A stretch of 64,000 bases of DNA from contig NZ_JACCBP010000002.1 in assembly GCF_013408655.1 (NCBI RefSeq), forward strand, positions 620,001-684,000. The letters are read 5' to 3'. The notes beneath the pieces are model-generated. The model saw nothing but the letters and a program-made list of their open reading frames with translations. It had not been told where the DNA came from and made no database searches. Source of the DNA: Pigmentiphaga litoralis. GTDB lineage: Bacteria; Pseudomonadota; Gammaproteobacteria; Burkholderiales; Burkholderiaceae_B. The stretch's first letter is position 1; the number at the start of each line of letters is the position of its first letter. Made by a program: the position numbers and the translations under genes. Positions 1 to 7,539 of this stretch are shown here, piece after piece.

Positions 1-1
1 C

Positions 2-379
2 AAGGCGGTGCATGTGGTCTTGAATTCGTATGACGTGGTCGGCCCCAATTCGCCGACCGTGCTGTTCGCGACCGAAAAATTCCGCGAACAGAATCCCAAG
101 ACCTACAAGGCTTTCCAGCAGGCACTGCAGGAAGCGGCGCAATACATCCAGAAGAACCATGAAGGCGCCGCCGACACCTATCTGCGCGTGACCGGGGGCA
201 AGGCCGATCGTGCCGAGCTGATCCGCATTCTGGCCGACCCGCAAGTGCAGTTCACGACCGTGCCGAAGAACACCTTCCCGATGGCCGAGTTCCTGCATCG
301 TGTCGGCGCCATCAAGAACAAGCCCGCGTCGTGGAAAGACTATTTCTTTGACGATGCGCAGACCGCTGGAGGCAGTTGA
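2..379 (+). CDS. ABC transporter substrate-binding protein, C-terminal part (NMT1/SsuA/TauA type)
   Basis: The gene begins before the window; about 125 C-terminal residues remain, in frame from base 2 to a TGA at 377-379. The fragment has the late features of the nitrate/taurine/sulfonate binding-protein family: a FREQNPKTYKAF helix, a stretch of the TYLRVTGGKAD type, then a conserved tail mentioning FPMAEFLHRVGAI. Such proteins capture a small solute in the periplasm and deliver it to the permease. The ATPase gene starts one base after the stop and a permease gene follows, so this is the receptor of a three-gene importer. Substrate cannot be read from this part. Confidence 0.85.
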   Translation, partial: KAVHVVLNSYDVVGPNSPTVLFATEKFREQNPKTYKAFQQALQEAAQYIQKNHEGAADTYLRVTGGKADRAELIRILADPQVQFTTVPKNTFPMAEFLHRVGAIKNKPASWKDYFFDDAQTAGGS

Positions 380-380
380 G

Positions 381-1280
381 ATGACACCCCCCGCATTGAG
401 CCTGGCTTCGGCCAGTCACGGCCCGGCCGGTGCCTCGGCGCCCGCCGACTCGCCCTTGCTGCAAGTGCGCGGCGTGAGCCTGGACTACACCACGGGCAAC
501 ACCGTGGTGCGCGCAACGCATCAGGTCGACTTCAACGTGTTCCAGGCCGACCGCTTCGTGCTGCTCGGCCCGTCGGGCTGTGGCAAGTCGACCCTGCTCA
601 AGGCCATCGCCGGCTTTCATCCGACGTCGCAAGGCGAGATCGCCCTGGCCGGGGAACGTGTGGCCGAACCCGGTCCCGACCGTATCGTCGTCTTCCAGGA
701 ATTCGACCAGCTGCCCCCGTGGAAGACGGTGCTGCAGAACGTGATGTTCCCGCTGCGCGCGTCGCGCACGCTGGGCCGCAAGGAAGCCGAGGAACGCGCA
801 CGGCATTACCTGGCCAAGGTCGGCCTGTCGGCGTTTGCCGACGCCTATCCGCACACGCTGTCGGGCGGCATGAAGCAGCGCGTGGCGATCGCCCGCGCGC
901 TGGCCATGCAGCCCAAGGTGCTGTTGATGGACGAGCCGTTCGCCGCATTGGACGCACTGACGCGCCGCAAGATGCAGGAAGAGTTGCTGGCGCTGTGGGA
1001 CGACATCCATTTCACGCTGCTATTCGTGACGCATTCGATCGAAGAAGCGCTGGTGGTGGGCAACCGGATCCTGCTGCTGTCGCCGCACCCGGGGCGCGTG
1101 CGTGCCGAGATCAACGCGCATCAGTTCGGGCTGCATAGCCAGGGCGGCGCGGAATTCCAGTCGACGGCGCAGCGGATTCACCGCCTGCTGTTCGATACGC
1201 CGGCGCCGGACGCGCAGGGCGCGGCAGATGCGGCGCCCGCTGTTGATGTGCCAGGGCGCGTGCGCCTGGCGGCGGTGTGA
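381..1280 (+). CDS. ABC transporter ATP-binding protein, nitrate/sulfonate/taurine type
   Basis: Cytoplasmic ATPase that powers the importer, 299 aa. Walker A GPSGCGKST lies near residues 63-71, the Q-loop near VVFQEFDQLPPW, the signature LSGGMKQR near 160-167, and Walker B LLMDEPFAALD just after. The start at 381 is preferred over an upstream in-frame codon at 300 because GGAGG stands about 8 bases before it and because it follows the previous stop directly. The roughly 60-residue tail after the nucleotide-binding domain is Ala/Pro rich. Family resemblance to SsuB/TauB/NrtD is clear; the substrate is not. Confidence 0.95.
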   Translation: MTPPALSLASASHGPAGASAPADSPLLQVRGVSLDYTTGNTVVRATHQVDFNVFQADRFVLLGPSGCGKSTLLKAIAGFHPTSQGEIALAGERVAEPGPDRIVVFQEFDQLPPWKTVLQNVMFPLRASRTLGRKEAEERARHYLAKVGLSAFADAYPHTLSGGMKQRVAIARALAMQPKVLLMDEPFAALDALTRRKMQEELLALWDDIHFTLLFVTHSIEEALVVGNRILLLSPHPGRVRAEINAHQFGLHSQGGAEFQSTAQRIHRLLFDTPAPDAQGAADAAPAVDVPGRVRLAAV

Positions 1281-1291
1281 TGGCGATGTTC

Positions 1292-1329
1292 GCCATGCGC
1301 CTGCTGCGCCTGCCATGCGCCTGCTGCGC
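1292..1329 (+). repeat. 18-bp direct repeat, two copies
   Basis: GCCATGCGCCTGCTGCGC occurs at 1292-1309 and again at 1312-1329, in the gap between the ATPase and permease genes. The unit is not related to other repeats in the window. Confidence 0.8.
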
Positions 1330-1387
1330 GCCGGCGAACCCGCAGCCTGCCTTGCCATGACGTCTGAACATTTTTGATCGAGCAGTA

Positions 1388-2263
1388 ATGACCACCCAAA
1401 CCGTGTTTCCCCCCATCCGCCCGGAATACGAGCTGCCGCTCGCACCGGTCGGCGATCTGCCGCTGAAGCGGGACCTGCCGCTGGCCCAGCGCCTGTGGCG
1501 CCAGGCGTGGCTGCGCAAGACCGTCATCCTGGTGCTGCTGGCCGTGTTGTGGGAAGGCGTGGCTCGCTGGCAGGACAATGACCTGCTGCTGCCTGGCTTT
1601 CTGCAGACCGCGGCCGCCTTTATCGACGGCGTGGCGACCGGCGAATTGCTGACGCGGGTGCAGGCGTCCTTGTGGGTGCTGCTGCAAGGCTATGTGGCCG
1701 GCATCGTGCTCGCCTTCGTGCTGACCACGCTGGCGGTGTCCACGCAGTTCGGCCGCGATCTGTTGAGCACGCTCACGTCCATGTTCAACCCGCTGCCCGC
1801 CATCGCGCTGCTGCCACTCGCGCTGCTGTGGTTTGGTCTGGGCAATGGAAGCCTGATCTTCGTGCTGATCCATTCGGTGCTGTGGCCGCTGGCGCTCAAC
1901 ACCTACGCAGGCTTCCAGGGCGTGTCCGACACGCTGCGCATGGGCGGCCGCAACTACGGCCTGCGCGGCCTGCGCTACGTGCTGGCCATCCTGGTGCCGG
2001 CCGCCTTGCCCGCCATCCTGTCCGGCCTGAAGATCGGCTGGGCCTTTGCGTGGCGCACCCTGATCGCCGCCGAACTGGTTTTTGGCGCCTCGTCAGGTAA
2101 GGGCGGCCTGGGCTGGTACATCTTCCAGAACCGCAACGAGCTCTACACCGACAAGGTCTTTGCCGGCCTGGCGATGGTGATCGTAATCGGCCTGGTGGTG
2201 GAGAACCTGGTGTTCAACCTGCTGGAGCGCGCCACGGTCAGAAAGTGGGGCATGCAGCGGTAA
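1388..2263 (+). CDS. ABC transporter permease, nitrate/sulfonate/taurine type
   Basis: Inner-membrane channel subunit, 291 aa, BPD_transp_1 family. A polar N-terminus of about 40 residues is followed by roughly six hydrophobic segments. The EAA-type coupling loop is visible around GRNYGLRGLRYVLAI followed by PAALPAILSGLKIGWAFAW, where the ATPase docks. The 107-base gap after the ATPase gene holds a direct repeat but no terminator, so the three genes are probably one transcript. The ATG at 1388 has only a weak GAG-type ribosome site. A hairpin terminator lies about 135 bases after the stop. Confidence 0.93.
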   Translation: MTTQTVFPPIRPEYELPLAPVGDLPLKRDLPLAQRLWRQAWLRKTVILVLLAVLWEGVARWQDNDLLLPGFLQTAAAFIDGVATGELLTRVQASLWVLLQGYVAGIVLAFVLTTLAVSTQFGRDLLSTLTSMFNPLPAIALLPLALLWFGLGNGSLIFVLIHSVLWPLALNTYAGFQGVSDTLRMGGRNYGLRGLRYVLAILVPAALPAILSGLKIGWAFAWRTLIAAELVFGASSGKGGLGWYIFQNRNELYTDKVFAGLAMVIVIGLVVENLVFNLLERATVRKWGMQR

Positions 2264-2397
2264 GGCGGTTTGCGGCGAGGCGTCCTGCGCTCAGGCATTT
2301 GAGCTCAAGCATTCCGAGCTTAGGCACTGCTAGCTAATACACGCGGGGAACGCTGCAGTCGCCGCGTAGCAGGCGCCTACCGCGACTCGCACCCCTC

Positions 2398-2424
2398 AAG
2401 GCCCGGCCCAGTCCGGGCCTTTTT
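2398..2424 (+). terminator. Rho-independent terminator of the ABC importer operon
   Basis: Perfect 9-bp stem AAGGCCCGG / CCGGGCCTT around the loop CCCAGT, ending in TTTTT on the + strand. Confidence 0.9.
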
Positions 2425-2533
2425 CACGTCCGCTGCGACGTCAACACGCACTGAGATTACGTCCACCACCGTGCATCCCCGGCCATCCTGGTGCACCGCC
2501 GCACCATACGCCAGCACCTTGTAAACGCTCGCT

Positions 2534-2558
2534 GGTTTCGCTTGCCAAAGCAAACCAA
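2534..2558. promoter_or_regulatory. Inverted repeat upstream of the Rieske gene
   Basis: TGGTTT-C-GCTT, then a short spacer, then AAGC-AAACCA: a near-perfect dyad typical of a regulator site. It lies about 160-185 bases before the Rieske start codon. The binding protein is unknown; the nearest regulator gene is the TetR gene ending at 6259. Confidence 0.45.
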
Positions 2559-2578
2559 ACGGGAATACGCTGCAAAAA

Positions 2579-2598
2579 AATGGAGTAGACACTCCATT
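2579..2598. promoter_or_regulatory. Perfect 8-bp inverted repeat upstream of the Rieske gene
   Basis: AATGGAGT-AGAC-ACTCCATT, an exact dyad with a 4-base spacer in a locally AT-rich stretch. Its size and symmetry fit a dimeric repressor of the TetR, GntR or MarR type. It is about 120 bases from the start codon. Confidence 0.55.
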
Positions 2599-2692
2599 AG
2601 TTAAGTTTCCACTTACCAATCTCAAGGACGCCGCATTTCTCCAGGGCACAGTCGATCTGGCTCCGCCAGTCGACCAGTGCCGCCCCTGGGGG

Positions 2693-2707
2693 AGGCGCGA
2701 AGCGCCT
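2693..2707 (+). promoter_or_regulatory. Small GC hairpin immediately before the ribosome binding site
   Basis: AGGCGC-GAA-GCGCCT is a perfect stem with a three-base loop, flanked by G-runs (CCCCTGGGGG before, TGGGGGGG after). The second G-run doubles as the ribosome site of the ATG at 2719. It could influence translation of the Rieske gene, or be one copy of a dispersed intergenic element. Confidence 0.4.
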
Positions 2708-2718
2708 GGGGGGGATCT

Positions 2719-3759
2719 ATGTACATCAAGAACACCTGGTATCCGCTGACGTGGTCCCGCAACGTCGGCCGCACCCTGGCTCGCCACGTGGTGATCGAAG
2801 AAGATCTGGTCGTCTACCGGACCGAGGCCGGCAAGACTGTCGCGCTGGAAGACGCGTGTCCGCACAAGCTGGCGCCGCTGTCGATCGGCACGCTCAAGGG
2901 CGACACGGTCGAATGCGGCTACCACGGGCTGACCTTCGACTGCAGCGGGTCATGTACCCGCGTGCCGGGCCAGGCGAACGTGCCGGCCAGCCTCAAGGTG
3001 CGCGCCTATCCCACGGTGGAAAACATGGGCATGGTGTGGGTCTGGATGGGCGACCCGGCGCTGGCCGATCCGTCCGCCGTGTTCGACCTGCCCGAATACC
3101 ACGACCCCGCCTATAGCGTCGTCGAAGGCGACGCCTTGCCGGTCGCGGCCAGCTACCTGAACCTGGCGGACAACCTGTGCGATCCGTCGCATGTGGCCTT
3201 CGTGCACAAGTCCACCCTGTCCAATCCGGAACATGGCGACGTGCCGGTCATGTACGAACGGCAGGACGGCAAGGTCGTGACCTGGCGCTGGATCATCGAC
3301 TCGCCCCTGATTCCGATCTTCCAGGGCCTCAAGCCGTTCGAAGGCAATGTCGATCGCTGGCATTACTACCACTACTACGCGCCGTGCATCGCGGTCATCG
3401 ACTTCGGGTCCGCGCCCACGGGCACCGGTGCGCCCGAGGGCAACCGGCAGGACGCGATCCAGATGTTCGCGTGCCACTTCATTACGCCGGTGGATGCGAC
3501 GACCTGCGTGCAGCACTGGCTCTGCATCAAGAACCTGCCGGCCGACCCTGCCACGGACCGCCGCCTGGCCGCCGGCCTGCGTCTTGCCTTTGATGAAGAC
3601 AAGACCTTGCTCGAAGCGATCCAGCGCAACGAGGTCAAGCCGCGATCCACCCGCCCGGTCAAGCTGGCGATCGATGTGTCGTCGGTGCGCATGCGGCGCA
3701 TGGTGGACGAGATGATCGCTGCCGAACAGTCGGCGGAATCATCGGTGGCGACCGCCTGA
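2719..3759 (+). CDS. Rieske non-heme iron oxygenase, alpha subunit (VanA-like)
   Basis: Terminal oxygenase of 346 aa that would hydroxylate or demethylate an aromatic or heteroaromatic substrate using electrons from a separate reductase. The Rieske 2Fe-2S site is visible as CPH, 16 residues, then CGYH near residues 50-75; the mononuclear iron motif is NLCDPSHVAFVH. A start at 2719 gives MYIKNTWYPL, the usual beginning of the VanA family, behind a G-rich ribosome site; an upstream in-frame codon at 2677 would add 14 unlikely residues. No reductase gene lies nearby, so the electron donor must be encoded elsewhere. Substrate unknown. Confidence 0.9.
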   Translation: MYIKNTWYPLTWSRNVGRTLARHVVIEEDLVVYRTEAGKTVALEDACPHKLAPLSIGTLKGDTVECGYHGLTFDCSGSCTRVPGQANVPASLKVRAYPTVENMGMVWVWMGDPALADPSAVFDLPEYHDPAYSVVEGDALPVAASYLNLADNLCDPSHVAFVHKSTLSNPEHGDVPVMYERQDGKVVTWRWIIDSPLIPIFQGLKPFEGNVDRWHYYHYYAPCIAVIDFGSAPTGTGAPEGNRQDAIQMFACHFITPVDATTCVQHWLCIKNLPADPATDRRLAAGLRLAFDEDKTLLEAIQRNEVKPRSTRPVKLAIDVSSVRMRRMVDEMIAAEQSAESSVATA

Positions 3760-3803
3760 AGAATGCTGACTGCCTGAAGGGCGGTGACTGCCTGAGCCTT
3801 GCT
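3750..3803 (+). repeat. 18-bp tandem repeat, three copies, spanning the Rieske stop codon
   Basis: Units at 3750-3767, 3768-3785 and 3786-3803 share GACYGCCTGA at their start. The TGA of the oxygenase gene is inside the first unit, so a change in copy number would leave the protein intact. Confidence 0.75.
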
Positions 3804-3894
3804 CGCCGTGCAGGCGTCGTCCCTGCCTGACCTTACTTGCATTTCCCTTTCCGGCCTTCCGGCCGCAACCTGACGTCTTCTTCCGGAGAGTTCC

Positions 3895-5100
3895 ATGCCT
3901 CGTTTCCATGCGGTGTTCGCGGTGTGCCTGGCCGCCGCGGTCTGTAGCGTGAGCCCGTCGGCGCACGCCCAGGGCGTCATCATGATTGGCGAGATCAACA
4001 GCTACAAGGCGCTGCCGGCGCTGATGGTGCCCTACAAGAAAGGGTGGGAGCTGGCGCAGGACGAAATCAATACCAGCGGCGGCCTGCTCGGCAAGAAGCT
4101 CGAGACCGTCTTTCGCGACGACAACGCCAACCCCGGCGATGCCGTGCGGGTGGCCGACGAACTGCTGGTGCGCGAAAACGTCGACGTGCTGTCGGGCGTG
4201 ACGCTGTCCAACGTGGGACTGGCCGTGGCGGACTTTGCGAAGCAGCGCAAACGTTTCTTCCTGGCTTCAGGGCCGCTGAGCGACCGCATGGTCTGGGAAA
4301 ACGGCAATCGCTACACCTACCGGCTGCGGTCCGGCACGCATGTGCTGGCGGCTTCGGTCGTGGCCGAGGCGGCCAAGCTGAAGAAAAAGCGCTGGGCCAT
4401 CGTCTACCCCAACTACGAGTACGGGCAGGCGGCGGTCAAGACCTTCAAGGAAGCGCTGAAGAAGGCGCAGCCCGACGTCGAGTTCGTGGCCGAGCAGGCG
4501 CCGCCCTACGGCAAGATCGATGCGGGCGCGGTGGCGCAAGCCCTGGCGGACGCCAAGCCCGATGCCATCTTCAATGTGTTGTTTGGCGTCGACCTGACCA
4601 AGTTCGCGCGCGAAGGCAAGACACGCGGCCTGTTCGAGGGCAGGGAAGTGGTCAGCTTGCTGACGGGTGAGCCCGAGTATCTGGACCCGTTGAAAGACGA
4701 TGCGCCGGACAACTGGATCACCACCGGCTACCCCTATTACAGCATCGACACGCCGGAACACAAGGCTTTCGTGGCGGCCTATCAGAAGAAGTACAACGAC
4801 TATCCGCGCCTGAATTCGGTGGTCGGCTATGCCACCGTGAAGGCGATTGCGGCGGGCATCAAGAAGGCGGGGTCGACGGACAGCGAGAAGCTGGCGACGG
4901 CGTTCAGTGGCCTGTCGTTCGACACGCCGTTCGGCCCGTCCATGTTTCGGGCCATCGACAACCAGTCCACCTTCGGCATCTACGTGGGCCGCCTGGGTGT
5001 CAAGGAGGGCAAGGGCTACATGAAGACCGCCGCGTATATCGATGGCGCGACGCTGCAGCCGACCGACGATCAGGTGCGTGCGTGGCGGACGGCGCCATGA
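3895..5100 (+). CDS. Liv-type ABC transporter substrate-binding protein (periplasmic binding protein type 1)
   Basis: 401 aa, with a signal peptide of about 25 residues ending ...SPSAHAQG. The mature part begins VIMIGEINSYKALPALM and carries the hallmark GWELAQDEINTSGGLLGKKLE of the Leu/Ile/Val family. It should bind a solute in the periplasm. The ribosome site CCGGAGAG precedes the ATG. It is followed with a 4-base overlap by a TIM-barrel protein gene; no permease genes are adjacent, so it may share the LivHMGF importer encoded at 8716-12172. Substrate unknown; neighbours suggest an aromatic or heterocyclic acid. Confidence 0.9.
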   Translation: MPRFHAVFAVCLAAAVCSVSPSAHAQGVIMIGEINSYKALPALMVPYKKGWELAQDEINTSGGLLGKKLETVFRDDNANPGDAVRVADELLVRENVDVLSGVTLSNVGLAVADFAKQRKRFFLASGPLSDRMVWENGNRYTYRLRSGTHVLAASVVAEAAKLKKKRWAIVYPNYEYGQAAVKTFKEALKKAQPDVEFVAEQAPPYGKIDAGAVAQALADAKPDAIFNVLFGVDLTKFAREGKTRGLFEGREVVSLLTGEPEYLDPLKDDAPDNWITTGYPYYSIDTPEHKAFVAAYQKKYNDYPRLNSVVGYATVKAIAAGIKKAGSTDSEKLATAFSGLSFDTPFGPSMFRAIDNQSTFGIYVGRLGVKEGKGYMKTAAYIDGATLQPTDDQVRAWRTAP

Positions 5101-5150
5101 GGGGTGATGCCGCCATGAGGGGTGATGCCGCCATGAGGGGTGATGCCGCC
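5097..5150 (+). repeat. 18-bp tandem repeat with a start codon in every unit
   Basis: ATGAGGGGTGATGCCGCC is present three times without a mismatch (5097-5114, 5115-5132, 5133-5150), followed by the partial unit ATGAGGG. In the reading frame of the next gene each unit encodes MRGDAA and offers its own ATG, preceded by the AGGGG of the unit before. Confidence 0.95.
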
Positions 5151-6293
5151 ATGAGGGAAGCCAGTCACCAGGCCGGCGCCCGAGCCGGGCATCAAGCGGA
5201 AGCCCAGCCCGGCGACCGAGCCTACGCAAGCGTCGACGCCCTGCGCCCGTTGTGCCCCATCGGCTGCAACGGCCGCGGCGTGCAGGACTCGTCGATCGCA
5301 TCGCCGGTGTCGATGGCCGAACCGTCGATTGAAGAACAGTTCCGGCTCGTCAAACGCGCGGGGGTATTTGACTGCTTCGACCGGCTGCCCTTGCCCGATC
5401 AGGTCGATACCTTCCTGGCCTGCATGGACACCTACGGCCTGCCGGTGCACACCACCAGCTGGTTCTATGAAATGGGTACCGACGATCATAAGTACGCTGA
5501 CAATCTGCGGCTGAGCGCACGCGTGGGCGCCAGCACGCACAACGTGATGGTGTACGCGCGCCACGCCGACGGGCGGGTGGTCACCAATGACGAGATCGTC
5601 GACTGCTATCTGCGGGTGTATGACGAAGGCACGAAGCAGGGCGTCGAACCCAGCTTCGAGCTGCACACCAATATGTGGAGTGAAGACCCGCGACGCGTGA
5701 CGCCCGTGGCCGAAGCCGTCATGCGGCGGGGCGTGCCCTTCAACTTCACGCTGGACTACAGCCACGTGCTCTACAAGATCGGCAACGATGAAGAGTTGGA
5801 CGTGGCCGGGATGCGCGAGGACGTTCACGCGGGCCGCGTGGTGCTCGACCCCTTCGAGCCCGGCAACCTGGTGGACGAGTGGCTGGCCCTGGGCATCGTG
5901 CGCTGGATGCAGGTGCGCGCGGCCGTGCCGAACGGGCCGCGCAACGTGTGGGCGCGCCATGATCCCGATGCGCAGGTGGCGGCCTTGCCGCGGTATCCCA
6001 GCTTGCCGGTCAAGCGCGGCGATCCGGGGCGGGGCATCCTGTATCCCTTCTTGAAGCCCGCGCCTGGGGAGTGGCATGCGCCCTGGAACGCCTACCTGCT
6101 GGAGCCGACCAAGGAAGTGGTGCGCAAGGTGCTGGCGCACCACCACCGCACACCGTCATCGCAGTTGCGGTTCATCACCACCGAGATGATCACGCTGCCG
6201 GATTACGCGCTGAACGCGAAGTTTTCGTTGATCGGGCAGAACGCCGCAATCGCCCGATTCATTCGCGAGACGTGGGACGCGTTGCCGGGGTAG
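5097..6293 (+). CDS. Xylose-isomerase-like TIM-barrel protein (sugar phosphate isomerase/epimerase superfamily)
   Basis: About 398 aa. The core runs from an RPLCPIGCNGRGVQDSS stretch through EEQFRLVKRAGVFDCFDRLP, and has acidic/histidine barrel-end motifs such as EPSFELHTNMW and FNFTLDYSH, as in AP-endonuclease family 2 enzymes that isomerise or cleave small sugars and acids. The start is ambiguous: ATGs at 5097, 5115, 5133 and 5151 are all in frame because of the 18-bp repeat, and another lies at 5313. 5097 overlaps the upstream stop as ATGA, which favours coupled translation. The 3' end overlaps the convergent TetR gene by 35 bases. Reaction unknown. Confidence 0.8.
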   Translation: MRGDAAMRGDAAMRGDAAMREASHQAGARAGHQAEAQPGDRAYASVDALRPLCPIGCNGRGVQDSSIASPVSMAEPSIEEQFRLVKRAGVFDCFDRLPLPDQVDTFLACMDTYGLPVHTTSWFYEMGTDDHKYADNLRLSARVGASTHNVMVYARHADGRVVTNDEIVDCYLRVYDEGTKQGVEPSFELHTNMWSEDPRRVTPVAEAVMRRGVPFNFTLDYSHVLYKIGNDEELDVAGMREDVHAGRVVLDPFEPGNLVDEWLALGIVRWMQVRAAVPNGPRNVWARHDPDAQVAALPRYPSLPVKRGDPGRGILYPFLKPAPGEWHAPWNAYLLEPTKEVVRKVLAHHHRTPSSQLRFITTEMITLPDYALNAKFSLIGQNAAIARFIRETWDALPG

Positions 6294-7155
6294 CAACTTT
6301 CCCCGTCGTGAGTGGCGCAGCTTTTCCGGTCGGCTGCAGATGCGTCAGCACCACATCCGTAATGTGCTCCAGCCAAGCCGCCCGCCGCGCGTCATCGGCC
6401 AGGTCCACGCCCAGCCACTGCGAACACGTGTAGTGGTTCGACACGTAGAAGAACGCCAGCGACATGATGCTCATCAAGACGAACTCGGGCTCGACGTCGG
6501 TGCGGAACAGCTTGCGGGCCTGACCGGCCGTCAGAATGCCGTTGACGGTCTCAACCAACGGAAAGGACACGTCCTTGATGGTCGGCGACTTCCGGATGTG
6601 CTTGCCGCGCATCAGGTTCTCGGTCATCAGCAGGCGGACCAGTTCCGGATGCGATGAATAGTGTTCCCAGGAATGGGCGATCAATTGGCGCATGCCGGCC
6701 ACTGGATCATCGGGCGGTGTGACGAACGTGCGTTGCGCGCCGATCATTGCCGCGTACACATGTTCCAGCACGGCCTGGTACAGCCGTTCCTTGTTGCCGA
6801 AGTAGTAGTACAGCATCCGGTCCACGGTCTTGGCCCGCTTGCTGATACGGTCGATGCGGCCGCCCGAAAACCCATGCTCTGAAAATTCCACGATCGCCGC
6901 ATCCAGGATGCGCGCGTTCAGTTCTTCGGGACTGCGCCGGCTCTTGGCAGGGCGGGTAGGGGCGCCGGTGGCGGCAGGCTTGCGCGCGCGCGTGGCGGTC
7001 TTGGCGGGAGCGTTGGTGGCGTTCTTGGCGGCGTGTTTGGCGGCGCTCTTGGTAGCAGGCTTGGCGCGGGCCTTTGGAGTGGCCGCGTCTTCTGCTTGCG
7101 TCTTTGCGGGCATGCGAACCTTAGGTGGAGAGGTCGTCAATTGGGTAGGGCTCAT
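6259..7155 (-). CDS. TetR-family regulator with a basic, Ala/Lys-rich N-terminal extension
   Basis: 298 aa. A helix-turn-helix region starts near residue 80 (NARILDAAIVEFSEHGF, then GGRIDRISKRAKT) and is followed by the TetR helix YYYFGNKERLY and a ligand-binding half. Before it lie about 75 residues of Lys/Ala/Pro/Thr repeats (ARAKPATKSAAKHAAK-like), resembling bacterial histone-H1-like tails and much longer than the normal TetR N-terminus. The start at 7155 has GAGAG upstream; a longer frame up to 7326 is not convincing. It is divergent from the Liv/nic operon, whose upstream region has three TTAATTAA palindromes, so it probably controls that operon and itself. Confidence 0.88.
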   Translation of the reverse strand: MSPTQLTTSPPKVRMPAKTQAEDAATPKARAKPATKSAAKHAAKNATNAPAKTATRARKPAATGAPTRPAKSRRSPEELNARILDAAIVEFSEHGFSGGRIDRISKRAKTVDRMLYYYFGNKERLYQAVLEHVYAAMIGAQRTFVTPPDDPVAGMRQLIAHSWEHYSSHPELVRLLMTENLMRGKHIRKSPTIKDVSFPLVETVNGILTAGQARKLFRTDVEPEFVLMSIMSLAFFYVSNHYTCSQWLGVDLADDARRAAWLEHITDVVLTHLQPTGKAAPLTTGKVATPATRPTSRE

Positions 7156-7337
7156 GGCAGGCTCTCGACTCGATAGGCGATTGTATGTGCGTTGCCAACG
7201 GCACACCGGATGGAACAGGCTGCCCTCCCCACAACGGATCGTGAACAGTCGCGTTGATGGTGCGGGCGCGATCGATACTGGTGCGTCGTCCCAACACCTA
7301 GCGCTGCACCTCCCAGCAATCCCCAACTCTCACTCCA

Positions 7338-7355
7338 TTGGCACGCTTTCTGCTT
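7338..7355 (+). promoter_or_regulatory. Sigma-54 (-24/-12) promoter of the Liv/nic operon
   Basis: TTGGCACGCTTTCTGCTT has GG, ten bases, then GC, and matches the RpoN consensus YTGGCACGRNNNTTGCW at all but two positions. The expected start of transcription near 7365 leaves a leader of about 175 bases before the ATG at 7540, which contains the TTAATTAA sites. Confidence 0.7.
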
Positions 7356-7388
7356 AAGAAAACCGCATCCATCAGAATTATTGACCTG

Positions 7389-7464
7389 ATTAATTAATTT
7401 GCGATTCAGCCGCAAAAACCGCTGGACACAGCCCTGCCGCTTAATTAATTATATGTTTAATTAA
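7389..7464. promoter_or_regulatory. Three TTAATTAA palindromes, likely TetR operators
   Basis: Exact TTAATTAA occurs at 7390-7397, 7441-7448 and 7457-7464; the last two are 16 bases apart start to start, the first two 51 bases. A fourth copy (20724-20731) lies in front of the other TetR gene of the window. Located after the sigma-54 promoter they would suit a repressor acting as a roadblock. Confidence 0.55.
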
Positions 7465-7539
7465 TCTTGCGGCCGGGTCGGTGACCATGGTCTGGGCGGT
7501 ATGGCGTTTCCCCTGAACATTCATCCTCGAGAGGTTGTC

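Larger units (their letters stand above)
2264..2718. other. 455-base intergenic region between the ABC importer and the Rieske gene
   Basis: No convincing gene. From left to right it holds a degenerate set of about 15-bp repeats (2286-2330, GCTCARGCATT-like), a Rho-independent terminator (2398-2424), two inverted repeats that look like operators (2534-2558 and 2579-2598), and a small perfect hairpin just before the ribosome site of the next gene (2693-2707). Confidence 0.7.
7156..7539. other. 384-base divergent control region of the TetR gene and the Liv/nic operon
   Basis: No gene seen. It contains a sigma-54-type promoter match (7338-7355) pointing right and, downstream of it, an AT-rich stretch with three TTAATTAA palindromes (7390-7464). 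The contrast in base composition with the surrounding GC-rich DNA is marked. Confidence 0.75.

Noticed and set aside
300-380. Longer N-terminus for the first ABC ATPase
   Set aside because: It would overlap the binding-protein gene by 80 bases, and GGAGG is placed for the ATG at 381.
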